A DNA stretch of 58,776 nt. Origin: an uncultured Alphaproteobacteria bacterium. Lineage in GTDB: Bacteria > Pseudomonadota > Alphaproteobacteria > HIMB59. Under the pieces are notes generated by a model. It saw only the letters and a program-made list of their open reading frames with translations, was not told the DNA's origin and ran no database searches. This document shows, one piece after another, positions 24,916 to 34,723 of the stretch (position 1 is its first letter; the number at the start of each line of letters is the position of its first letter). The stretch lies in the NCBI GenBank assembly GCA_902521465.1, contig CABYRL010000002.1, positions 1 through 58,776 on the forward strand, in the 5' to 3' direction. The translations under genes were made by a program, and so were the position numbers.

Positions 24916-27347
24916 TGATAGATAGTTCAAAAATTGTAGTAATTGGGGGCGGTATAGTGGGTTGCTCTACTGCATATCACTTAGCTGATTTAGGACATGA
25001 AGTTGTACTTATTGAAAGTGGTAAATTAACATCTGGTAGTACATGGCATGCTGCTGGACTAGTTGGCCAATTAAGAACAAATGCAAATATTACTCAATTA
25101 TTAGGATATTCTGTTGATCTTTATGACAAGCTTGAAAAAGAAACAGGATTAGGAACAGGATGGAAGATGAATGGTGGATTGAGACTAGCTTGTAATAAAG
25201 AGAGATGGCAGGAGGTTTTAAGACAAACTACTACAGCTCATTCATTTGGTTTGGAGATGGAACTACTTACTCCAAAAGAGGCTCAAGATTTATGGCCAAT
25301 CATGAATATAGATGATGTTTATGGAGCAGCCTTCCTTCCTACAGATGGACAAGCAAATCCGACAGATATTTCACAAGCATTGGCTAAAGGAGCTAGAAAC
25401 AAAGGAGCAAAAATATTTGAGGAAACTAGAGTATCAAAGGTAATTATAAATAATGGCGTAATTGAAGGTATTGAAACATCTAAAGGTAAAGTAAAGTGTG
25501 AAAAAATTGTTTGTTGTTGTGGTCAGTGGACAAGACAGTTTGCACAAGATGTTGGAGTTAATGTCCCTTTAGTATCTTTTCAACATCAATATTTGGTTAC
25601 TGAAAAAATAGAGGGTGTTAAATCAGACCTTCCTACTTTAAGAGATCCTGACAGGTTAATTTATTTTAAAGAGGAAGTTGGAGGCCTTGCAATGGGAGGG
25701 TATGAACCTAACCCTTTATCATGGGCTGAAAAATCAGTCCCAGAAGATTTTCATTTTTCACTTTTAGACTCAAATTACGATCATTTTGAACAAATAATGA
25801 ATAATGCTCTTGGAAGAGTCCCTAGTCTTGAAACTGCTGGGGTCAAAGAATTAATAAATGGACCAGAGAGTTTTACTCCAGATGGAAACTTTATTTTAGG
25901 AGAGAGTCCTGAATTAAAAAACTTTTATGTTGGCGCAGGTTTCAACGCATATGGGATAGCTGCTGGAGGTGGAGCGGGTATGGCACTTGCAGAATGGGTA
26001 GCTAATGGAAGACCACCTTACGATTTATGGCCAGTTGATATAAGAAGATTTGGAAAACCCCATCAAGATTTGGAGTGGGTAAGAAAAAGAACTTATGAGG
26101 CTTATGCTAAACATTACACTATGGCATGGCCTTTTGAGGAAAACTCCTCAGTGAGAGAATTTAAAAAATCTCCAATTTATGAAAAACTTAAAAGCTCAAA
26201 TGCATGCTTTGGTGAAAAAATGGGTTGGGAGAGATCTAATTGGTTTGCACCAAAAGGAAGTGAGCCTAGGGATATTTATTCCTTTGACAGACAAAATTGG
26301 TTTGAATTTGTTGGAAATGAAGTAAAGGCCGCAAGAGAGAGTGCTGTTCTAATTGACCAAACATCTTTCGCTAAGTTTATTGTATCAGGTAAAGACTCAC
26401 TACAAGCTTTAGAGTATTTATGTGCAAATAAAATTGATAGACCAATTGGTTCGACAATCTATACCCAAATGTTGAATGACGATGGTGGAATTGAATGTGA
26501 TTTAACAATAACAGTTATAGATAAAAATACCTTTTATATAATAACTGGAACAGGTTTTATGACCCATGACTATGATTGGATAATTTCAAATATTCCAAAT
26601 AATTTAGAAGTAGAAGTTAAAAATATAACATTTGATAATTCAGTTTTTTCATTAATGGGACCAAATTCTAGAAAGATCCTTCAAGGACTTACAAATACAG
26701 ATTTATCAAATGATAATTTTCCATTTGCTACATGTAAAAAAATCAAAATTGCATCAAAAGATGTTTATGCAATTAGAATAACCTATATGGGTGAGTTAGG
26801 TTGGGAGCTCCATTTCCCAATAGATTTTTCCTCAGAAATTTATTCAAAAATAATGGAATATGGAAATCAATTTGGATTAGTTAATGCTGGATATCGATGT
26901 ATAGAGAGTTGTCGTTTAGAAAAGGGCTACAGAGCTTGGGGTTCAGATATCGGGCCAGACCATACTCCTCTTGAGGCTGGATTAGGATGGGCAACTAAAA
27001 TTAACTCTGACAAAGATTTCATTGGAAAAAAAGCACTATTAAATCAAAAATCAAAAGGTTTGAAAAAGATTTTTGCAGGTTTTACGTGCGATGATCCAAA
27101 TCAAATCCTTTTAGGAAGAGAAACTATATTTAGAGATGGTAAACAAGTAGGTTGGTTATCAAGTGGAGGTTATGGATACACCATAGGCAAATCTATTGGT
27201 TATGGGTACATAAGAAGCAAAGATGTTATTGATCAAAATTTTGTAGAAAATGGTAATTATGAATTAGAGATAGCTACTAAAAAAGTTCCCTGCAATGTGC
27301 ATCTTTATCCTATCTATGATAAAGAGATGATTAAGATTAAATCTTAA
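24915..27347 (+). CDS. dmgdh: Dimethylglycine dehydrogenase-like FAD oxidoreductase with GcvT domain
   Basis: An 810-residue two-part enzyme. Residues 1-400 form the DAO-type FAD domain with VVIGGGIVGCSTAYHLADLG and the STWHAAGL motif whose His (about H45) is the covalent FAD site in mammalian dimethylglycine and sarcosine dehydrogenases. Residues about 400-810 form the folate-binding GcvT and GcvT-C domains (ITYMGELGWELHFP, ESCRLEKGYRAWG, HTPLEAGLGW, FIGKKAL). It oxidatively demethylates dimethylglycine or sarcosine and passes the methyl carbon to tetrahydrofolate, electrons going to ETF, whose genes follow just downstream. Its end overlaps the convergent Nudix gene by 11 bases. Confidence 0.87.
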   Translation: MIDSSKIVVIGGGIVGCSTAYHLADLGHEVVLIESGKLTSGSTWHAAGLVGQLRTNANITQLLGYSVDLYDKLEKETGLGTGWKMNGGLRLACNKERWQEVLRQTTTAHSFGLEMELLTPKEAQDLWPIMNIDDVYGAAFLPTDGQANPTDISQALAKGARNKGAKIFEETRVSKVIINNGVIEGIETSKGKVKCEKIVCCCGQWTRQFAQDVGVNVPLVSFQHQYLVTEKIEGVKSDLPTLRDPDRLIYFKEEVGGLAMGGYEPNPLSWAEKSVPEDFHFSLLDSNYDHFEQIMNNALGRVPSLETAGVKELINGPESFTPDGNFILGESPELKNFYVGAGFNAYGIAAGGGAGMALAEWVANGRPPYDLWPVDIRRFGKPHQDLEWVRKRTYEAYAKHYTMAWPFEENSSVREFKKSPIYEKLKSSNACFGEKMGWERSNWFAPKGSEPRDIYSFDRQNWFEFVGNEVKAARESAVLIDQTSFAKFIVSGKDSLQALEYLCANKIDRPIGSTIYTQMLNDDGGIECDLTITVIDKNTFYIITGTGFMTHDYDWIISNIPNNLEVEVKNITFDNSVFSLMGPNSRKILQGLTNTDLSNDNFPFATCKKIKIASKDVYAIRITYMGELGWELHFPIDFSSEIYSKIMEYGNQFGLVNAGYRCIESCRLEKGYRAWGSDIGPDHTPLEAGLGWATKINSDKDFIGKKALLNQKSKGLKKIFAGFTCDDPNQILLGRETIFRDGKQVGWLSSGGYGYTIGKSIGYGYIRSKDVIDQNFVENGNYELEIATKKVPCNVHLYPIYDKEMIKIKS

Positions 27348-27882
27348 GCTCTTTTATTTTTAAAAAAGAGTATTTTGCTACAATATTTTGTGTTCTATTT
27401 GTTTTTAAAATTTCTAAAATTTGTTTTTTTTTCATCGGGATTATCTTTATATATTCTCCCTCATTAGGATTTATAATTTTAAAGTTTGTAATTCTAGGTA
27501 CGTATGCAAGATAGATATCAGTAATTTCTTCTAAAATATCTGGGGCAATAATGAGTGACTCCAACTTTTTTACCGAAATAGGTTTGACTCCAAGTTCCTC
27601 TTTGATTTCTCTAATAATAGCCTGTCTACTTGATTCTTTCTTGTTAATCCCACCTGCTACTATTTCCAGAGGGTAAGGTGAAAATTTATTAAAAAAATAA
27701 TTTGGTCTCATCTGTCTTATGAAATAAAAAACTTGATCTTGTTTATTAAAACAAATAGCTGAGACACTATTTCCATTATAAATGTAATTTTCTCTTATCT
27801 CTTTAAAATCAAGTTTATTAGTATATTTAATTAATAATTCATAAATATTTTTGTAGATCTTCCTCTTCTTAATATTTGTCAT
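27337..27882 (-). CDS. Nudix hydrolase, ADP-ribose pyrophosphatase-like
   Basis: A 181-residue protein with one Nudix box: GGINKKESSRQAIIREIKEELGV fits GX5EX7REUXEEXGU exactly apart from the first residues of the loop. Preceding strands (SAICFNKQDQVFYFIRQMRPNYF) look like the ADP-ribose pyrophosphatase / NudF group, where QxR contacts the substrate. The N-terminal 30 residues are Lys/Tyr rich. Located between DMGDH and the ETF genes on the opposite strand; no functional link is evident. Confidence 0.82.
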   Translation of the reverse strand: MTNIKKRKIYKNIYELLIKYTNKLDFKEIRENYIYNGNSVSAICFNKQDQVFYFIRQMRPNYFFNKFSPYPLEIVAGGINKKESSRQAIIREIKEELGVKPISVKKLESLIIAPDILEEITDIYLAYVPRITNFKIINPNEGEYIKIIPMKKKQILEILKTNRTQNIVAKYSFLKIKELKI

Positions 27883-27934
27883 AGTTTTTGGATCTTGTAA
27901 GTTGTTTAACTTAGTTTATTTTATTGAAATTCAA

Positions 27935-28684
27935 ATGAAAGTTTTAGTTGCTGTCAAAAGGGTCGTTGATTACAAAGTGCAGATTAGAGTAAAAAGCGAC
28001 AATAGTGGAGTAGAAACTCAAAATGTTAAAATGTCTGTTAATCCACCAGATGAAAATGCCATTGAAGAGGCAGTAAAGCTTAAGGAACAGGGTCTTGCAA
28101 ATGAGATAATATCTGTATCTATTGGAGATGATAAATCCCAAGATGTTTTAAGAACATCTATGGCTATGGGAATTGATAGGTCTATATTGGTTAAAAGTCA
28201 AAACACATTAGAGCCATTAGCAGTAGCTAAAACACTAAAAATAATAATTGATAAAGAAAAACCAGATCTCGTTTTAATGGGTAAACAAGCTATCGATGAT
28301 GACTCAAATCAAACAGGTCAGATTTTATCTGCATTATTAAATTGGCCACAAGGATGTTTTATTTCAAATTTAAAAATTGAAAATAATAAAGTTTTTATAT
28401 CAAGGGAGATAGATGAAGGTATTGAAAACCTAGAGACTTCACTTCCAGCTGTTTTAACATGTGATTTAAGATTAAACACACCAAGGTTTGCCTCTCTTCC
28501 AAATATAATGAAGGCTAAAAAAAAACCTCTTGAGACAATTGATATTGACACTCTTGGAATTGATACATCATCAAAAATTAAAACCTTAAAAGTAATTGAG
28601 CCTCCAAAAAGAAAAGCAGGGATTATGGTTAATGATGTTAAAGAATTGGTTCAAAAACTAAAATACGAGGCAAAAGTAATATAA
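27935..28684 (+). CDS. etfB: Electron transfer flavoprotein beta subunit
   Basis: About 249 residues from the ATG at 27935; the longer frame from 27902 adds a non-conserved stretch without a ribosome site. MKVLVAVKRVVDYKVQIRVK, KMSVNPPDENAIEEAVKLKE, ISVSIGD, and the ETF-beta signature region (VLTCDLRLNTPRFASLPNIMKAKKKPLE) are present. Forms the AMP-binding half of the ETF heterodimer, which collects electrons from acyl-CoA and dimethylglycine dehydrogenases. etfA follows directly. Confidence 0.94.
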   Translation: MKVLVAVKRVVDYKVQIRVKSDNSGVETQNVKMSVNPPDENAIEEAVKLKEQGLANEIISVSIGDDKSQDVLRTSMAMGIDRSILVKSQNTLEPLAVAKTLKIIIDKEKPDLVLMGKQAIDDDSNQTGQILSALLNWPQGCFISNLKIENNKVFISREIDEGIENLETSLPAVLTCDLRLNTPRFASLPNIMKAKKKPLETIDIDTLGIDTSSKIKTLKVIEPPKRKAGIMVNDVKELVQKLKYEAKVI

Positions 28685-29638
28685 ATGTCTGTACTTGTAG
28701 TAGCGGAACATGATAACAAAAATTTAAAATCATCAACTCTTAATACTATTAGTGCTGCCGAAAAATTAAGCGAAGATATTCATCTTTTAATTTTAGGGAA
28801 TAAAATTGAAGATCTTGCTAAAAGTTCAAAATCAATACAGTTAGTTAAAAAAGTAATTATTTGTGATCATGAGAAATTAGAAAATCAAATACCAGAATTA
28901 TCATCTCCAATAATTTCTAATTTAGCTGAAAACTATTCACACATTTTAGCACCTTCTAGTACATTTGGAAAAAACCTGCTACCTAGAGTATCTGCTCAGT
29001 TAGATGTTACGCAAATAAGTGATATTATAGGCATAGAGTCCCAAGATACTTTTATTAGACCTATTTACGCGGGAAACGCTATTTCTTATGTTCAAACTAA
29101 TCAAAAAATTAATTTAATGACTATCAGGCCCACTTCTTTTGAAAAATGTGAAGAAGCAGGGGGCGATGCTGCTGTAGAAAATATTCCTTTCATCGATTCA
29201 GAGGTTAAAACAACATTCGTAAGTAGAGAAGTATCAAAGAGTGACAGACCTGAATTGGGCAATGCTCGAGTGGTTGTGTCTGGAGGTAGAGGACTAGAAA
29301 ACTCTGATAATTTTAAACTTTTATATGATTTAGCTGATAAACTTAATGCAGCTGTTGGAGCGTCGAGAGCTGCTGTTGATTCAGGATATATTGGCAATGA
29401 ATACCAAGTCGGACAAACTGGTAAAATGGTTGCTCCTGAGCTTTATATTGCCGTAGGTATATCCGGTGCAATACAGCATTTAGCGGGTATGAAAGAAAGT
29501 AAAGTCATAGTCGCTATTAATAAGGATTTAGAGGCACCAATATTTAATATAGCTGACTACGGACTTTCTTCGGATTTATTTCAAGCAATACCTGAAATTA
29601 TTAAAGAGTTAGATCTACTTAATCAGATAGAATCGTAA
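28685..29638 (+). CDS. etfA: Electron transfer flavoprotein alpha subunit
   Basis: A 317-residue FAD-carrying ETF subunit. The C-terminal FAD domain is clear: ARVVVSGGRGLEN, LADKLNAAVGASRAAVDSGYI, QVGQTGKMVAPELYIAVGISGAIQHLAGMKESKVIVAINKDLEAPIFNIADYGL. It begins on the base after the etfB stop, so the two chains are made together. Confidence 0.95.
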   Translation: MSVLVVAEHDNKNLKSSTLNTISAAEKLSEDIHLLILGNKIEDLAKSSKSIQLVKKVIICDHEKLENQIPELSSPIISNLAENYSHILAPSSTFGKNLLPRVSAQLDVTQISDIIGIESQDTFIRPIYAGNAISYVQTNQKINLMTIRPTSFEKCEEAGGDAAVENIPFIDSEVKTTFVSREVSKSDRPELGNARVVVSGGRGLENSDNFKLLYDLADKLNAAVGASRAAVDSGYIGNEYQVGQTGKMVAPELYIAVGISGAIQHLAGMKESKVIVAINKDLEAPIFNIADYGLSSDLFQAIPEIIKELDLLNQIES

Positions 29639-29660
29639 TATTTAATATATAATCAACATT

Positions 29661-31298
29661 ATGAGCGAAGTGCAGAGAGAAGAATTAAATTACGATGTAG
29701 TAATAGTTGGAGCTGGTCCAGCTGGTTTATCAACAGCAATTAAACTAAAACAACTCGATACGAATTTGTCTATTTGTGTACTAGAAAAAGCATCTGAAGT
29801 CGGTGCTCATATTTTAAGTGGTAATGTTTTTGAAACTAAGGCTTTAGATGAACTCATTCCAAATTGGAAAGATCTTAATAGTCCAATCAATACATCAGTA
29901 ACATCAGAAGATTTTTTATTTTATACAAAAACTAAAAGTATGAAGGTGCCAAACTTTTTTTTACCAAATGTTTTAAAAAATCATGGTAACTACATTATTA
30001 GCTTATCTAATCTTTGCAAATGGTTAGGTGAATTTGCCGAAAACTTAGGAGTAGAGATTTTTCCAGGATTTGCAGCTAGTAAATTACTTTATGATAACGA
30101 TCAAAATGTTATTGGTGTTCAAACAGGTGATATGGGTTTAGACAAAAATTTTAAACCTAAAGATAATTATGAACCTGGGATTAATATCAAAGGTAAAGTT
30201 ACAGTTTTATCAGAGGGTTGTAGAGGTCACCTGGGAAAAGAGGTCCTTAAAAAATTTAATTTAGACTCGAACAACAAATCTCCTCAACAATACGGTATAG
30301 GCTTTAAAGAAATTTGGGAGATCAATTCTGAAAATCATCAAATCGGTAAAGTTTCACACAGTGTTGGTTGGCCTCTTGAAAGTGATACATATGGAGGTAG
30401 TTTTTGTTATCACGCTGAAAATAATCAAATATACTTAGGTTACGTAATCGGTTTGGATTATAAGAATCCATACCTTTCTCCTTATGATGAATTTCAACAG
30501 TTTAAAACTCACCCTGATATCAAAAAATTATTAGATGGTGGTAAAAGAATTTCTTATGGAGCAAGAGCTCTAATAGAGGGAGGATTGCAGAGTCTTCCAC
30601 AAATGTATATGCCTGGGGCGTTATTGATAGGATGTGATGCAGGCACTCTAAATATGCCAAAAATTAAAGGATCACATACCGCAATGAAAAGTGGAATAAT
30701 TGCTGCAGAAGTCATCAATGATCACATAAATAGTAATAAAGAACTGTCAGAGTATGAGTCAAAATTCAAAAACTCATGGGTATATGAGGAATTATACAAA
30801 GCAAGAAATGTAAAGCCCAGTTTTCAATGGGGCCTAATACCTGCAATGATTTTTACTGGATTAGATCAAAAAATATTTGGAGGTAAACTTCCGTTTACCC
30901 TTCAACATAAGCATGCTGATCATGAATCTTTGATCCCAGCTAAAAAAGCAAAAAAAATTACTTATCCTAAATATGATGGTGTTATTACTTTTGATAAACC
31001 CAGCTCAGTTTATTTATCAGGAACTAACCACGCAGATGATCAACCTAACCATTTGTTACTTAATGATAAAGATCTGTCAACTAATTTTACTATTGAAGAA
31101 TACGACGAACCTGCCCAAAGGTATTGCCCTGCAGGTGTGTATGAAGTTGAATTTGATAATGACCTCCAAAAAAAAATTTTAAAAATTAATTCTCAAAATT
31201 GTATTCATTGTAAGACATGCGATATTAAAGAACCTTCTCAAAATATTGAGTGGGTAACTCCTGAGGGTGGGGGTGGGCCTATTTACTCTGGGACCTAA
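29661..31298 (+). CDS. etfD: Electron transfer flavoprotein-ubiquinone oxidoreductase
   Basis: A 545-residue membrane-bound flavoenzyme that passes ETF electrons to ubiquinone. N-terminal FAD motif YDVVIVGAGPAGLSTAIKLKQL, the ETF-QO segment EKASEVGAHILSGNV, and IIGCDAGTLNMPKIKGSHTAMKSG are visible. The C-terminal 4Fe-4S domain keeps its cysteines in RYCPAGVYEV and NCIHCKTCDIKEPSQNIEW. It sits 22 bases after etfA, completing a full chain from DMGDH or acyl-CoA dehydrogenase to the quinone pool. Its end overlaps the convergent hypothetical gene. Confidence 0.95.
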   Translation: MSEVQREELNYDVVIVGAGPAGLSTAIKLKQLDTNLSICVLEKASEVGAHILSGNVFETKALDELIPNWKDLNSPINTSVTSEDFLFYTKTKSMKVPNFFLPNVLKNHGNYIISLSNLCKWLGEFAENLGVEIFPGFAASKLLYDNDQNVIGVQTGDMGLDKNFKPKDNYEPGINIKGKVTVLSEGCRGHLGKEVLKKFNLDSNNKSPQQYGIGFKEIWEINSENHQIGKVSHSVGWPLESDTYGGSFCYHAENNQIYLGYVIGLDYKNPYLSPYDEFQQFKTHPDIKKLLDGGKRISYGARALIEGGLQSLPQMYMPGALLIGCDAGTLNMPKIKGSHTAMKSGIIAAEVINDHINSNKELSEYESKFKNSWVYEELYKARNVKPSFQWGLIPAMIFTGLDQKIFGGKLPFTLQHKHADHESLIPAKKAKKITYPKYDGVITFDKPSSVYLSGTNHADDQPNHLLLNDKDLSTNFTIEEYDEPAQRYCPAGVYEVEFDNDLQKKILKINSQNCIHCKTCDIKEPSQNIEWVTPEGGGGPIYSGT

Positions 31299-31786
31299 TT
31301 AAAGTCGTATTCAAAGTTTTGCGAAGTTGCATTGATATTTACTAATTTAGCACCATGCTTTATATGAAAATGTGTTGCAATAGGCGTCAAAGGAGAAAGT
31401 GTGATAAAGCGATCTATATTTTTCATCTCATCTTTAACAAGCTTTTTTGTTGTAAAAATAGTTTGTTTACCTGCTCCTCTTTTTCTTGACCAAACAGTAT
31501 AGGCTACAGCAATGTTTGCGTTTTTTTCATGAAAAGCATTTTTGCTCATTAAGTCTAATTCTTTCATTGTTTGTGGTACATCGTTACAGAATGCTAGACA
31601 AATAAACCCTTCAACATCTTCATTAGATTTTAATCCATAAATCTTGCGGCCATACGAGGTGCGAAATTCATTGTCAATGTCTGGTCTGATTGGATCTTCG
31701 CTAGTATCCACTGAGTCTAGCTCAACTAATTCTGCCTTTGAAAGCCAACTAAAAAAATTACTTAATTTATTTTTGAATTTTTCCAA
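31295..31786 (-). CDS. Hypothetical protein, possibly acetyltransferase (GNAT)-like
   Basis: A 163-residue protein I cannot name. It starts with an amphipathic segment (MEKFKNKLSNFFSWLSKAEL), then a hydrophobic core with GFICLAFCNDVPQTMKELD and the block ANIAVAYTVWSRKRGAGKQTIFTTKKLVKDE. The C-terminal ITLSPLTPIATHFHIKHGAKLVNINA resembles the GNAT-fold end of malonyl-CoA decarboxylase (LSPIPGF ... NGA). It lies one base after the acyl-CoA dehydrogenase gene on the same strand, and the pair is probably one transcript. A CoA-related function is suggested but weakly supported. Confidence 0.6.
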   Translation of the reverse strand: MEKFKNKLSNFFSWLSKAELVELDSVDTSEDPIRPDIDNEFRTSYGRKIYGLKSNEDVEGFICLAFCNDVPQTMKELDLMSKNAFHEKNANIAVAYTVWSRKRGAGKQTIFTTKKLVKDEMKNIDRFITLSPLTPIATHFHIKHGAKLVNINATSQNFEYDFN

Positions 31787-31787
31787 A

Positions 31788-33551
31788 TTACAACCATTGA
31801 TGTTTCATAGCTAAAACATCTTCATCGCCATGTAAAATTATGGAAGCTAAACTATCAATTTTAGGCAAAATACTTGATACATAAATACTTGATGTAGCTA
31901 TTTTTGCATCCAGAAATTCATTATCAATTTCGCCTTTATCTTTTAGTTCGAGTGATTTTTTGGCAGTTTTAATCATCATCCAACCCCCAAAAATATAACC
32001 TAACATCATTAAATAATTAACACTCGATACAGCAGGTCTTTTTTTATTGTTAGAAGTAGAAACAATGTGCTCAACAACTTTTTTTGCAGAGTCAATTGAG
32101 CTATCCATTTTTTTACATAACTCTTGTAATCGATCTGAACTCGCAGATCCTTCTGTATCGGTTTTAATTTCATCAATTAATTCTAATATGCTTTTACCAT
32201 TGTCTCGAAGCGTCTTCCTAAAAACTAAATCATTTGCTTGAATTGCAGTGGTGCCCTCATATATAGGGAGAATTCTAGCATCTCTATAATGTTGTGCGAT
32301 TCCTGTTTCTTCAATAAAGCCCATTCCACCATGAATTTGAATAGCGTTTGATGTAATCTCTAGTGATCTTTCAGTCAACCACCCTTTAATAATAGGTATC
32401 ATTAAAGATGATTTTGTTTCCCAATATTCACTCTCTTCTGACTTAGTCATATCCAAAGCAAAAGCTCCATAAATTGCAAGAGCTCTCATAGCTTCGATTT
32501 CTGATTTCATAGTCGAGGATAATCGAAGCACATCTGGGTGATGAATAATAGGATCACCTTTCTGACCATCAATCGGAACTCCTTGAACTCTATCAAAGGC
32601 ATACATTTTAGATTGTTGATAAGCTCTTTCAGAAACAGCAAGTCCCTGAACTCCAACTGAGAACCTTGCATGGTTCATCATTTCGAACATTATATTTAAA
32701 CCCTGATTTTCTTCTCCAACTAAATAACCAATTGCTCCATCCTTTTCACCAAACTGTAAAACTGCAGTAGGAGAACCTTTAACACCAAGTTTTTTTTCAA
32801 TAGACAAACAGGTTACATCATTTTTCTTGCCAATACTGCCGTCATCATTTGGAATAAATTTTGGAACAAGAAAAACAGAAATACCTTTATTACCCTCTGG
32901 CGCTTCAGGTGTTCTGGCTAAAACCAAATGAATAATATTCTCAGATAAATCATGCTCCCCATAGGTAATATAAATTTTTTGTCCATAAATTTTATAATGA
33001 CCATTTTCTTTTATGGCTTTAGTTTTAATCGTAGACAGGTCTGTTCCGGATTGTGGTTCAGTTAAATTCATTGTACCTGTCCAATGACCTGATGCTAATT
33101 TTGGTATATAAAAGCTTTTTTGATCCTCTGATGCTGATTTTTGTAAAGCATATATCAAACCTTGTGTTAATAGGTGGCAAAGTGCCAATGACATATTAGA
33201 ACTATGCCAAATCTCATTAACAGCGGCAGATAAAGTTACTGGTATCTGTTGGCCACCAAATTTTTCTTTGGCCTCTAAGCCAAACCACCCACCATCTCTT
33301 AAACTCTCATAAGCCTCTTTGTAGCCTTTAGGAGTTACGACTTCACCAGTATCGAGTCTTTTTGAGCCCTCATGGTCTCCTGAAAGGTTACAAGGGTCTA
33401 ACACTTCAGAAGCTATTTTTCCTGCCTCTTCAAGAACAGCTTCAACTAAATCATCAGAAAATTCAGAATAATCACTAACTTTATTTAGTTTGCCTAAATC
33501 TATTAGATTTTTAATTACAAAATTTAAATCTTTAATTGGAGCTTCGTACAT
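31788..33551 (-). CDS. Acyl-CoA dehydrogenase, DmdC-like long subfamily
   Basis: A 587-residue flavoenzyme of the longer acyl-CoA dehydrogenase subfamily that includes methylthiopropionyl-CoA dehydrogenase (DmdC). N-terminal start MYEAPIKDLNFVIKNL, AVLEEAGKIASEVLDP and TPKGYKEAYESLRDGGW match that group. Flavin/substrate elements TGTMNLTEPQSGTDL and QIHGGMGFIEETGIAQHYRDARILPIYEGTTAIQAND are present, followed by the C-terminal extension. ETF and ETF-QO genes next door are the natural acceptors. DMSP catabolism is possible in a marine cell, but no DmdA or DmdB lies in the window, so a general fatty acyl substrate is equally likely. Confidence 0.82.
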   Translation of the reverse strand: MYEAPIKDLNFVIKNLIDLGKLNKVSDYSEFSDDLVEAVLEEAGKIASEVLDPCNLSGDHEGSKRLDTGEVVTPKGYKEAYESLRDGGWFGLEAKEKFGGQQIPVTLSAAVNEIWHSSNMSLALCHLLTQGLIYALQKSASEDQKSFYIPKLASGHWTGTMNLTEPQSGTDLSTIKTKAIKENGHYKIYGQKIYITYGEHDLSENIIHLVLARTPEAPEGNKGISVFLVPKFIPNDDGSIGKKNDVTCLSIEKKLGVKGSPTAVLQFGEKDGAIGYLVGEENQGLNIMFEMMNHARFSVGVQGLAVSERAYQQSKMYAFDRVQGVPIDGQKGDPIIHHPDVLRLSSTMKSEIEAMRALAIYGAFALDMTKSEESEYWETKSSLMIPIIKGWLTERSLEITSNAIQIHGGMGFIEETGIAQHYRDARILPIYEGTTAIQANDLVFRKTLRDNGKSILELIDEIKTDTEGSASSDRLQELCKKMDSSIDSAKKVVEHIVSTSNNKKRPAVSSVNYLMMLGYIFGGWMMIKTAKKSLELKDKGEIDNEFLDAKIATSSIYVSSILPKIDSLASIILHGDEDVLAMKHQWL

Positions 33552-33554
33552 GAC

Positions 33555-34643
33555 TTATGTATATACTTTTCTTAAGTTCCTGCCTAAAGAAATTAAAATC
33601 TCGTGTTCATTAGTCCCAGTTTCGTATGCAATTCTCTCATATCGTTGATTACTTCCAATTATTTCGACAGGTTTGCCCAGATACAATTTGTTATTGGGAA
33701 CTTTAGACACATCAATCGTGATCAAGTCCATTGAAACTCTTCCTAAAATTCTACATTGAAATTTATCTATATAAACAGATGCTTTGTTACTTCCGCTTCT
33801 AAGAAATCCATCAGAGTAACCAAAATCTATTGTTGCAACTTTTAAGTCTCTTTTAAGTTTATAAGTTTGGCTGTAGCCAATTGAATTTCCTTTTCTGACA
33901 TTTTGAACTTGTAATATAGGTGAGTAAATACTCATAACCTGTCTTAAGTTAAATCTTTTTTTATAGAAAGGATTAATTCCGTATAGACTTTTTCCAGGTC
34001 TTACATAATTTAAATGATATCGCTTTCCTAAAAAAATTCCAGATGAATTAGCTATGCTTAAAGGTAAATTAAAATTTTTATTTACGTCAATAAGTTTATT
34101 TAATTGTTTACTTGACTCATTTTTTTTTAAATCATCTGCAGAAGATAGGTGAGACATTAAAAAAATAATATTCTTTTTATCGATTAAATTTGAATATTTC
34201 TCAAGTTCGCTTGACTGCAATCCAAGACGATTCATTCCTGTATCAATATGCAAAACGTACTTAAGTTTTTGTGAAGTTTTTAATAAGGATAATTGATCGA
34301 CATTATTAATAATAGGAATTATTTTATATTTTTTTATTTCTTTTAAATCATTATTTGAAATCACACCTGATAACAGGTAGATATTTATATTTTTAAAATT
34401 TTCTCTCAGTTTGATAGCATCATCTAACCTAGCAACATAAAAATCTTTACATTTATTAGTTTTTAATATTTTGCAACATTCCAAAAGGCCGTGCCCATAG
34501 CCATCACCTTTTATTACGCTTATAATTTTTGAATTACCTGAAAACTTATTGATTTGCCTGTAATTATGCGACAGATTTTCTTTACTCACAAAAATCATTT
34601 TTTTGTTGATTTTTTGGTTTTTTTTAAAGACTAGTTGTTTCAT
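33555..34643 (-). CDS. alr: Alanine racemase
   Basis: A 362-residue PLP enzyme making D-alanine for the cell wall. The PLP lysine is in ISVIKGDGYGHG near residue 43, the catalytic tyrosine region is GNSIGYSQTYKLKRD, and ATIDFGYSDGF and LGRVSMDLITIDVS follow the fold-type III pattern. The first 15 residues are lysine-rich and non-conserved; the second Met (34598) is an alternative start. The gene is three bases from the acyl-CoA dehydrogenase, same strand. Confidence 0.9.
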   Translation of the reverse strand: MKQLVFKKNQKINKKMIFVSKENLSHNYRQINKFSGNSKIISVIKGDGYGHGLLECCKILKTNKCKDFYVARLDDAIKLRENFKNINIYLLSGVISNNDLKEIKKYKIIPIINNVDQLSLLKTSQKLKYVLHIDTGMNRLGLQSSELEKYSNLIDKKNIIFLMSHLSSADDLKKNESSKQLNKLIDVNKNFNLPLSIANSSGIFLGKRYHLNYVRPGKSLYGINPFYKKRFNLRQVMSIYSPILQVQNVRKGNSIGYSQTYKLKRDLKVATIDFGYSDGFLRSGSNKASVYIDKFQCRILGRVSMDLITIDVSKVPNNKLYLGKPVEIIGSNQRYERIAYETGTNEHEILISLGRNLRKVYT

Positions 34644-34723
34644 ATTATGGATTTTAAGGCTTCAACCTTGTTGTCTTATGCCCTATATTACTTCTACTAT
34701 TATAATAGATATAGGAGGAGTAA

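Noticed and set aside
34641-34723. Promoter boxes before tmoX (TTGTCT at 34671, TACTAT at 34695, 18-bp spacer)
   Set aside because: Possible, but the match is weak in such AT-rich DNA and another TATAAT (34701) has no matching -35; not listed as a feature.
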